Under the pieces are notes generated by a model. It was not told the DNA's origin. It searched no databases and saw nothing but the letters and a program-made list of their open reading frames with translations. A stretch of DNA of 64,000 nt from Pagrus major (taxonomy: Eukaryota; Chordata; Actinopteri; Spariformes; Sparidae). Below, in pieces: positions 26,301-38,300 of this stretch. Each line of letters starts with the position of its first letter. Within the stretch, counting starts at the first letter, position 1. The translations under genes and the position numbers were made by a program. The DNA is taken from the NCBI RefSeq assembly GCF_040436345.1, contig NC_133223.1, forward strand, positions 12,035,113-12,099,112. The letters run 5' to 3'.

Positions 26301-29300
26301 AAACACCAATGCTTTTAACACCTTCCCTGTAAGCCATAATTACTAGGAGGCTACTTAAATGTCATCCTCTTTCAAAAAGTGGCATGGTGCAGATAAGTGG
26401 AAGTAAACACAGCCATTGTTATAAATATATAATATATAAAAACATACCAAAGATGCGGGACACAAAGCTGAGGGGGAACTGTGAGGCGAAGAGAGTGAGG
26501 AACCAGGGCGCTGCGTAGAGGCTCGGGCAGATCTCGTGCTCCTCGAAGTGATTGTACAACTCGCGGTGGTAGTCGTGTAACAGTCTAGAGAGCTGGTACA
26601 TCTGAATCTGGGATCACAAAGACAGTGTGCACAGGCACACACAGACACATTTAAACAGATAACACAGGTCAAAACATGCTGTTCCTGAACAAACTGGTAT
26701 ATCTGGGTCTGCAGATGGAAGAATAAAAATATCACCAATCTGAGAAATACTAGCTGACAAACGAACCTTCACCCCAAGCAGGAAGCTCCTAAAGTATTAC
26801 CAGTATTGTGTTAGAGACTTGCTGAGACACGCACCAAGGCCAAGCATTTAATGAGCTGTACAAACTCTCTGACAATGTATTACAGTGATCCAGACAAGTG
26901 CTACAGTGAAATGCAGAGCAGACAGAAAAAGAGAAGCAGAAGTTAGCTCAAGCTAAAATTAGACTGTTATCAGTCTTACAATTTCCTGACTGTTACAAAG
27001 AAGACAAGTTACACCTTTACCTCCTCGTACTGAACCACCGCACACTGAAAAAGGCACGAATTCCTCTTATCCTCGCAACCTTTGGATTAGTCTAAGAAGA
27101 AGTGGAAACTGCAGTGTAGGGGGAACCAGCGGGTCACTGCTGGGCTAAATGGTTACCTGATGTAGATTAAACATTACCACGCCTGCTGATGCTTTCACTC
27201 CAGTGAGGTCGGCTGATGTTTAACTGAAGCTAACAGAGCAGGCACGCAGGTGTGGTTTGATTTAGAGGTGGAGACACTTGACTACTGTTTGCTGTTGCTA
27301 ACTACTAACTCAAACAAGGCCTCTCACAGCAAACCGATGACAGCGAAATCTTGAGTGTAAAAGCCCAGTGTGCCTGTTACTCACATACTGTTCTGATAAG
27401 GTTGGAAAAAGGTTGGAGTCCTGTTGTGACTATAGCTCTTCTGTTATTCTGGACTAAAATACTCTACTAATTATTCAGAGCCCGAGTTTTATTTTTGTTT
27501 AGAGAGTAATGACACAATTCTGAGGCAGTGTGTGCTGCTGTTTGAAAGGGACAGTTCACCCCAGAATCTTACCTCGTACCTACCTACATAGTACCATCCA
27601 TTAGATTTGAAAGAAGACAGACATTATCTCTAAAACTCTGCAACTCACATCAAAATAATCGAGATGTAAAAATAGCACTACAGGTAAGAGGAAAAATATG
27701 TATTTTGGGGTGACCTGAACCCTGGATTACCTTGCAGGAATTAAATGCATCTAAGATGTTATCATACAGTAACGTGATCCCTCATTTTCTCATAGCATGT
27801 TCAAGTGGTGCGTACTCCCATTCATGTACTGACCTGCAGAGAGACCATGTCAGGTCTGTACTGCTGCCGGATGCCGAGGTCGTACATGAGGAACTTCAGC
27901 ATGTCAAAGGCCTGGTCTTCGCTCATGTGCAGCAGCAACACTCCGGCCACAAAGCTGATACCCTGGCAGTAGCCGACCTGTGTGGAACAAAAAAAGCACG
28001 TGATATATAGTAACAATGTCACAACATTCACCAGACTATGGCCTTACTTGCTCATATTCTATATTCCATTTGAATATTCTGAATTAGACCTTATTCCGAA
28101 TTGGGCATTTTCAGCTTAAGACACGTGGGATATGCTGGTACTGCTCAAGTTTTAGGAGCATTCTTTGGACATATCTACAGCACATTCAGATAATGTTACT
28201 CAATTGGGGTTTTTACCACGGTTTGCATCACACAGCCTCTTGCCTGTTTACAGTCAGCTCTGTGCGTTGTACACAAACCAACAAGCCAACAGTATGAAAG
28301 GCTGGGGAAGCAATGCATGCACAAAAGAGAAGCCCACATTTCTGGTCAGAAGGAGAAACCAACCTACTTTTGAGCATTATGAAAGACTCAGATATCAACA
28401 GGCTTTTGGATATGCACAAATATCGCAATGCCGACCTTTTCAAAAGGTGAAGGTGGTTGAAGGAATGAAAGGGGAGGCTGTGTTTGCAACAGGAATATGA
28501 GGGAAATATTCATTTTCATTAGCCAGCTTATTAGGAATATTGTTTTTTTCAGAATAAGGGCAAAACTGGAATATTTTGCGCATGTAAAATAAGTGATGCA
28601 CTGTGGGGAAGGAAACAGGATTGTGAATGTACCTCTGTATCCAGCAGAGAATAGGCTTTGAGGAGGTTGTAGAGGGAAAGCTGCCCTGCACCCAGCTGGG
28701 CTGAGAAGTACTGGTGGGTGGGGAAGGTCCGGCCTGTGCAGGGAGACAGTGATGATATTTACATCTGAACAATTACGAAATGAGCTTTCAACTTGACAAG
28801 AAGAAGCATGAGCATTTTGTCATTTATTTTTCTTAAAACTAAGGAGAATAACAATCAAGCTACTTCACCTGACAAGTACTAATTATAATGACAGCTTCTC
28901 TGAATGCCTAAAGTACAAAAACTATCAAATTCCATGACTTTTCTTTGTCCTCCATGACAGCATGGACCCCTTTTTACAACTGCGTGCACACCTAGATCCA
29001 CCAGAATAGAATGCTGCTGTGCGGTGAGCTGCTTGAGCAGGTCCTGGTAGGGGATGTCCGGGGCCTGCTGACGCTGGGGCAGTCTGTGACGCAGCCTGTG
29101 CTGATGGGAAAGGAGCAACCACACCTCCCCCCGCCTGCCCTTGGGAACACCTGTACACAAAGATGGAGACAGCAAATGCTCATTCAGAACGTCACAGAAT
29201 CAAAGATACACCAATACATGTCTTTACGACCTCTTTCTCGCACTAATGTACACACAAAATCTTGCACGCATACACATCTTTCACCTTGGCAGAGAGCACG

Positions 29301-32300
29301 ATACATCTCCTCCTTGTCCTGTGGGACTGTCGTTCTGCCCGGGGCTGTCAGTTTTCTCTCCCACAATGCCAGCGCATCTTTGGAGCACTGGCCCACTTCC
29401 TGGTAGCTCAGCTTCATCTTGCGGATGTGCAGCTCATCCCTGCTCGCTGCAACACAATCGCCAGAACAAAACGAGATGAAAGAACATATTCTGCATCATT
29501 TTGTCAGTGAAGATTCTCTTGTCGCTCCAGGAAATCAACACCAAAAGCCACCAAAGGAGGGCTGTACTTAAAAACAAAAAAGCCCTCTGTATATTTATAA
29601 CAATGCAGCACATTAAAATACATCAGATTTGATGGCAAGTGTGTTTACAGCCCCTCACACCTTTTTGTCACCAGTCACCATTGAAAGCCTAGCACGTAAA
29701 CACAAACCACAATACCCACATTAACACCAAAGATCCATCCTTATTATGCTGGAGGCATGGAGGAGCTACATCAAGATTGTGGGGAGAGGTGCAAAGGACA
29801 AAAGAAACAAAAGGAGCATAAAGTATGATAGTACCTGAACATGCAAACTAAAAAAGCTGAACTGAATGGATATAATAAAAAACACCCGAAACCATGCAAA
29901 ACATCTACCTGCCCTAATCCCAAGGGCTCGTTTTATATGGCTTACCTTCTATTGAAAAACGGTTATTCACAGTTAGGTCCTCAGACCAGCATTGGTGTCA
30001 TAGTAACAAACAAAAAGGAAAGAGATGTGTTGGTATAATATAATATAATATAATATTAAAGCTATACAAAGCAGGTACATCCCAAAACATGAAAAAAAAA
30101 TCTCTCTTTCATTCTCCTTTTCTCTGAGAGCTGGATGTTAATGTTATGTGCTGCTTTTTGTCCATTTTCTGAGCTACACATTATGATCTTGGATTGTTCT
30201 CATTAGGTTGAGTTAACTTCATGCCACTTCACTGGAAAGATGCCGTCTTGATAATGAAGTAGTTAACTGACTGTCCGAAATGGCCTCTACTTCCTCTTCT
30301 CCACTCCATTTCTCCTCTTGCCTGTTTACTTCCTGATAAGAGTCGAGTGGTTGAGAGGGCAGTAGAGGGAAAAAAAGGAGTGCTAAAAATAAAACTTTGG
30401 GATACAGCCTCAATAAGCACGGCCATTAGAGGGCGATATTTTCCAGTGCTATATCCAGTCCCCTCCACACATCTATAAAGGCATACAAAATAAAGTGTCT
30501 GATGTGTGCCTGGTATGGTATTTGCAGAAAAAAAGTATAATCACCACATTAAAATGGCACCTACTCCTTTCTCATTCAAAATTCTAGGATAAATGAATAT
30601 GCAAATATTTTCAGTTCTAAAGTTTAACTGCTGGACACAAGATGTCTCCTGATCAGTATAAAGTCCATTTTCAGTGTATGTACACTGGAGGCTTCAAGTT
30701 CCCACATCACACTTGTGTACGCTGAATATTGCAGTAGAAAAAATGCCACTTGAAAAATAAGTTTAAAAAAAAACAAACAAACAATGAATACCTTGTGTGT
30801 CTTGGTAGTAATAAGTAAAAAAAAACATCTGCCAATGAAAACTGTTGAAAAACAAGTCCCATTTATCTGATTGAAATGCTACTTTCTAGGTGATTGTGCC
30901 TTACATTATGTGTATTGAGATAGTTTTGACTACAAATTAGACAAATATACTTAAGATTTTGGTCCACAGTGCATAAACTGCACCAGGACTTGCTTCCAAA
31001 CTTTTTGCAATGTCACAAATCATGCTCGTAGGCCCACCCTCTTAAAATCAGATTACCAGTGAGCACAGAGAAAATGTACTCTTTCAGCGATGAATGCGAA
31101 AACAGCCTTCCAGTGTCAAACTCTGCACAATCCTCATTCTACACAGCAAAGCTCAAATGTTCAACTTTATGAATGAGAAGAAAAACACAATTTCCACTGG
31201 AGGGGACCTGAACTGATTTTTCCCATACATGTACTTTAACCAACTGAGTATTTGCTTTAGTCTTTTGTGTGTCTGCATGTCTTCATATGTCGTTAGGTGT
31301 ATATGCAACACCAAAACATTTGGCTCTAAATATAGTTGTGCTCCAGAATCCAAGTCTGAGATGGCAACATTTGACCTCTCTAAATAAACAGATATCACAG
31401 CATAGGAGAAGCCAACTCTTCCATCTCTGTGGACCTCATGAAACTTCATTTAGGAATGGCACCTCAGGGAAACACTTTATAATAACCATCATAAATAAAT
31501 GGTAAGCTTATAGTTAATAGTTTCACTTTATTAAAACTTTGTTTAATGTGAAATAACTATTAACTAAAGTGTAATTAACTATATATTTACCATTTATGAA
31601 TGATTGTTAATATAAAGTGTTAATGACTTGAGTATTTAAGTGTGCAGTGAGGAATTTACCACAGTTATAATATCCTAACAACCCTAACAATAAGCCCCAG
31701 TATGAGCCGCTTTCCGCAAGAACAGCCCCGTGACAAATTATAAATACCACCAGTGTCTGCAGAGGAGCAAACACACTTAACATCAAAAGGATACTGAATG
31801 ATCTAGCAGCATACAACAACGGACATCATGTTCTTCAGATTTTTTCATTCATGTGACCAAAGGAAAGGATTCGTTCCAGGGTGATTATCATACTTTATGT
31901 GCACACCAGCAACTGAAAACTCACCCTCCAGTCTCTGGTTCTCCTTTTCCATTCGCAGCAGCAGGATCTGCTGGTGGATGGCAGTCTTCCAGAGGGCCCG
32001 GTAGTCAGCCCCCGTCCTCTTGGGTCTCTCCCCCGGTGGCAGCTGACGCCCCAAGGGATCCAGACTTGAGTTGCAGGCACGGGGTGAGAGAGGCAACAGC
32101 TCCCTGCCATCAGAGTGGTCTAAAACACAGTATCAAGAAACTTTAATACAAAGTACATGAAGAAAACATATTGTTTACGCCACAGTTTCTTCATATGATC
32201 AATGAATCTAGTGATAATGTGTATTGTGTCGTGTCTTGTCGTATCGTATCGTGTTGTATTGTTTCATATTGTGTCCTGTCTTATTGTATTGTGTTGTATC

Positions 32301-35300
32301 ATGCCGTATTGTGTCTTATTGTATTGTGTCGTGTCCTATCTTGTCTTAACGTATCGTATCGTGTCGTATCATGTCTTATCATGACTTATCGTATCATGTC
32401 TTATTGTATCATGTCTTATTTTATTGTATCGTGTCATATTGTATTGTGTTGTGTCATATCGTATCGTGTTCCGTCTTTTCGTATCATATCGTGTCCTACC
32501 TTATCGTGTTGTATTGTGTCATGTCTTATCGTATCATGTCTTATTGTATCATATTGTGTCGAGTCATATTGTATTGTGTCCTGTCTTATCATATCGTACC
32601 GTGTTGTATCATGCTGTATCGTGTCTTATCGTTTCGTCTCGTATCCTATCTTGTCTTAATGTATCGTATTGTGTCGTATCATTATTATTATCGTGACTTA
32701 TCGTATCGTGTCTTATTGTATCATGTCTTTTTGTATCGTATCATATTGTGTCATGTCATATCGTATTGTGTCCTGTCTTATTGTATTGTATTTTATCGGA
32801 GCACATCGTATGGCGTCTTTTTGTATCTTACTGTATCTTATCATATCTTATTGTGCCTTATCGTATCGTATCATGTCTTATCGTACCGTGTCGTATCGTA
32901 TTGTGTCTTATCGTATCTTATTGTGTCTTATCGTATTGTATCGTGTCTTATCATATCATATCTTATCGTGTCGTATCGCATCATATTGTGTCATATCATA
33001 TCATATCGTATCGTGTATAATCGTATTGTGTCGTGTCTTATGGTATTATATTGTGTCTTATCCTATTGTGTCTTATGAAAGGGGTTGTAAGAAATGCTTA
33101 GAATTATCATCCAACTCTGCAGCTCAACACAGCTTTTAAGCCTCTTGTAACTAATTGTGTTGGATTTATGGCAAGTTTACTGCGTGTTCAGTCACACACC
33201 TCTCATCAACCCCGTCCCAAGCTACAGCAGGCAACTGTTTTTGGCAAAAATACTCTGATAAAATCCACTGGAACACTAACTAACAGGCAGAGGAAAGTGG
33301 AGCACTAGTAGCTAAAAAGCCAGAGAATTCAGAAGGTGTTAATGTCCTGGATCTGGGGCTAATCACCACATTTTTTAGCTCCCTTGAGTAAGATAAGAAA
33401 TACGATGCTAAAGCGAAGAAAATTGGTCATGAGAACAGGTAGGAGGATTGCTTTCACAAGCTCCTTTATCAGTGTTTATCTGACAAGGATGAAGTGGGAA
33501 AATTCCTCTTTGCTTTTAATGCTTCCCATTCATGCATGCATGTAAGACGGTCAGGAGTTTAAGAATAGCAATTTTCCACAAGAATCAAATGTTCTCCCTG
33601 CCTTGTACTCATTTGCTATGCACTTTTGGATTATTCAGAGCGGATTCAACACGCATCGTGTTTTGCCTTGCATGAACTGCTCTAGGGATTGTGTTACCAG
33701 ACCTGGGTGCTGCATGGATGCAGATGTCTTGTTCATGGGTGACGCGACCCTCAGGAAGATCTTCTGTCTCCAGGAGACCCTGCGTGGGGTTGGAGGGAGA
33801 CCTCCGCTCAGAGAGTCACTGCTGCAGCCAGACAGGGTCCTCTTCCTGCCTTCCCCATTGCTACGAGACAAGACAGCAGCGTCACAGACACCCGATAAAC
33901 GAGTCAGCTATCATCTTACACCAACACCCTTTCAGCAGCTTTCACAAATGCAGGCTCTCTATCTCACACACACACACAAATCCTTCAGTACACGAAGGCA
34001 CACACATCCAACATCACCACTTAGAAACCTTACACAAGCTCCTCATCAACAGACTCTCTGAGCTGATGAGAAATGGTCAAGGTGAACCTGTAACATACTG
34101 AAAAACATGTACCCAATGTGCATGTTAATAAAGCAGAATGTAGTGTTGGACAGTATATCATAATTAGTATGTAAAATGATAACAAACATCAGCCACTAAA
34201 ACAGCTGAGGCGCATGCGTGCTCACTCATTTTCTGGAAAAGAAGTTGCTTTTGTTAGTAGAGAAGAAAACTTGGTTACTGCGCTGTTGAAGGTTGTGAAA
34301 AATGTTCAAACAAACAAGTTTCCTCATGATACTTGTGTTTCACATTCATTGAGAAAAAATGAAATTCACAGCTGCCAACACAACAATGCAGACATTGTAG
34401 TAAACTTGGCAGTTGCTGAACCAAATCCAAAATAATGTGAAAAGGAAAAAACATGATTGTTGCTCTATGTAATCCAACATAGATCAAAAATGTTTTAGGG
34501 GCACTTAGACAACAGAGATAAAACATCAGATAAGGCAATCCAGGTACCCCAAATATAAGAAGATGTATGGAGGATACCTAAAGTAGGATATAGATTTTAC
34601 AGCTTTTCTGTAATTTATTCTGTACAGGCTCCTCCGTTTTTCACAGACTGTTGTAATATTGTAATATTGTAATATCATACATATGGGTATCCATTTCCTA
34701 CATATTATGTACACAGAAATATTTCTGTGAAACCTTATCTTGTGTTTTTTCATTTTTTCATTATTATGCCTCCACTCAGCGATAGCCGTGGCATTATGTT
34801 TTGGGGTTGTTCATCCCATTCTTGTGAATGTGATATCTCAAAAACGCTTTTCTTCAAATTTGGAGCAGAATTTCTTCAAATGTGGAACAAATGTCCACTT
34901 GGACTCATTGATGTACTGTTCAGATTTAGTGGTCAAAGGTCACTGTGTCCTCACAAAACATAGTTTTGGCCATTACTCAACAATTTATATGATAATTACA
35001 ACAACATTTTACAGAAAATGTCTAATAGGAAGGAATGTTGAAGTTAGGGTCAGAGGTCAACGTCACTGTAACTTATTTAATGTAACAGTCTAAAATATTA
35101 CAGTTGCTAAACCAGTGTTTGTTCCCTCTTGCAGTTCTCCGTCTTGCTATTCATGGAATTATTCCATATCAGTGCATTCTGCATTGCAGTTTATGAGCAC
35201 CATTAAATGTACATGTGGTATATCTATTAAAGGACATTTTGTATTCGTACAAATAAATTGAAATCCTGGCACCAATAATTTGTTGGGTTTTTTTTTTTAA

Positions 35301-38300
35301 GACAACCAATTTGCAAATTAAATTTAATAGTGAATGTTACATTTTAATTTCAAGCTGTGAACACACAAACACGTCATACATAAATAAGCTTTTAAATGTG
35401 AAAATTAAATCTAAACTACTGCAGAGACTTCATGAATAGGTTAATGAGCCTTTAAAGCCAAATTGCATTTTTCCTTTGTTAGAGCAGTTAAAAGGAACTT
35501 CCATTTTTTGCTGATTCTGGCCGCATCTGTAGACAAAAGCAGTATGATATAAACATATTTTTAACACCATTTTTCTTTTTTAAACACAGCTGTTTGCAGG
35601 ATGCAATATGTATCATATTTGATACCGAAACATAGTACATTTTGTTTCAGTAAACTTTGTTGTTTTACTCTTAAGAGTCACTCACCAATCTGGCATGAAA
35701 AATTCTTTAAATTTTGACTTATTCGATAAGTAGAAATCCAACCCAGTAACAACTATACAGAAATAGTAAATCTTCTGACTGATGTTCTCCTTTGCTTATG
35801 TAGCTCATATTGAGGCTTCAGCATTAAATTGAGACTGTTTCATGACTCACTGTAGTATGTTTAAAAACAACAAGTGGATCACTTGATAGCTGTAGTAGTC
35901 AGTAAGCTTGCTCAGCACACTAGTGCCCGTCTCATCATGTGGACAGTGAAAAACAGGAAGTGACCTTTATCGAGACAAATGTCAACATGTTTTGACTCCC
36001 TCAGCTGTTCTGCACATTTAACATCGCCTCTTAAAACAGATTCAAATTCTTTACTTGACATATCACCTCTCATTAAGTTTCCCTGCCAGTGAAGTCGGAA
36101 AGTCACAGAAAAGACAGCACTAGCATTGGGGAAAAGAAATCCGACAGTGCAACAAACATGTGGGCATGTTCAGATTTAGATACCCTGCAGGTCAAGGCTT
36201 CAGCTCTCATTCATCATCAGGTGCAACTTGTGTTGAAAAGTTTTTTTTCCGCCTTTTGCTGCATTATCAGTGTAAGTGTATTTGGGGTTTGACTGCTGTC
36301 AGAGGAGAAAAAACATCCCGCCATTTTACAAAGGTCTGCTGCACTGAATCTCATACATAATGGAAATGTTACCCTTTACTTTCTGCCATCCACACATCTA
36401 GTAGACTGCGTGTCTACAGAGGATCTAGAGACTCTCTGGCACACAGCGGTTGTCTTCTTTTCTCGAACATACTAGATTAGCTGATTGATTAGTGCAGCTA
36501 AATCGTTAGCAGTAACCTTTCAAAATAAACACATCACTGAACTGAGTCAGCATGATGCTTAGACTCCCCCAGGCATCATGAGCAGGAAAGGTGATGGCAC
36601 AAGTGTGAAGTGCAGTTAATAAAGGCTGAAAATCCAGATTAAATACAGTTTAGCCGTGCAAAACAGCATCAAATTCGCATGCAAATACAACAAGAGAGGG
36701 GTGTATCAGCATCCCCTTCTACTTCTGAGTGAACCAGGAAGAGGGCGGGTCCAGCTGCAGAGATAATGGGAAAATAAAGACACAGCTGGAAGGTATTTTT
36801 ACCCATAAAAAGTTGCTAGGGATAGACAGGAAATTCAGGGACAAAAAAGCTGGGTGTTAAAAGGTTTGGACAGCCAACATGTACGCGGCTACTGCCATCC
36901 CAGCAAAGATCAGTTCGCCTTCCCACCCATCTCATCCCCTCTGTCCCTGGCTGATGCGTTTGGGTCTAAGCAGGGGGGCTTTGTTTCGAGCACCCCCTCT
37001 CACCTCTTGAGGCTCCCACTGTCTGCCAGGGAGCTCAGGGAGCCCAGTGAGCCCTGGTAAATGCTTTTCAGGAAAGTGGGGGCGGAGAAGGAGGAGGGGA
37101 GGCCGAAGGAGGACTCGCTCTCCGAAACGCTGCGAGTTCTCGAGACAGCCACGGGACTGGGCGAGCCAAACATGAAATGCCCACAAATAAAAAAAAACAA
37201 ACACGTTACACAAAAGAAGGAGCTTCTGGTCAGAGGACAGAAAAACACTGAGGAACTCATGGGCGATCAAAACAGTGACAGGAAACTTGTGATGCTATTG
37301 TTCAAGGATAGTAGAGCAGGAGGTAGAGAGATTCAGGTCTGATCAAAGTGCTGCAAATAGATTATATTGTCTGTGTGTGTAAATCAAAGGTTAACAAAAT
37401 ATTTAGTTTGTGTTAAACTGATTAAAAGAAAAGCAGTTTAGCATTAGCCATATCTTCAACAACAAAAAAAAACACAAAAGCTCCCTCCTGTGGATAAAAA
37501 TCACTCAAAACATCCACTCCCGCAACATTACTGAAGAGATGCATGTTCTATATTGATCACTCCTCTCTCTCCTACAGGTTCCAGCTAAGCAGGCAGCAAC
37601 TAATAAGTGAGGTGTAGGTTACCTGCTCTGCAGCAGTTCAGGGTTAACGGACTGCTGTCTGCGCAGAGGAGCCTGTCTGCTCTGGCTGGAAGGCTGGCCC
37701 TCGAAGGAGATGCGCTTCTTCACAGGTGGATGGCTAAAGGTGTGGGCACGCCGACGGAACTGCACACCGGCTTCCGGGTCGTCGTCAGGGAAAGCGGGAG
37801 GGGAACCTGGAGGGGTGTGACCGGGAGATTCCTCATCCTGCTGAGGAGGCGAGAAAGATGTCAGCGCATGTGTAAAACCTCTTTTACAGATTTTTCACAT
37901 TTATGATATTTTGTATTTTATATCATTATTATCTTTTAGCATGGTTAGATTTTCTGATGCAACCGACTGAAACCAAAACAATGAGACAATGGCATAATGA
38001 CAAGCTAAACTATACATATTCTGATTAGTTATGCAGGTCAGTAACCTTGCTATAAGCAGAATTCAAAGGGCAATAACAATGCTACATGTCTTTGGAAGTG
38101 AAACCACACACACGGATTGTAACTTTAATCTAAACACACAGCTCAAAGCCAAATAAAACACCACCTCAATCGCTCAAGTTACATGTCTGCACTCACCTAG
38201 CCAACTTTACCCTACGACAAGACTCGTTCCAGGTTTAACTTTCCACTCAACACCCTTGGGCTCAGCGTTGCCTCTCGCCTGCTGGTACAACTCCCACCAT

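Noticed and set aside
32371..33078. 235-codon open frame rich in Tyr, Ser, Val, Ile
   Set aside because: Product of the pentamer array whose units cannot form stop codons; all three frames are open and no protein family is visible.
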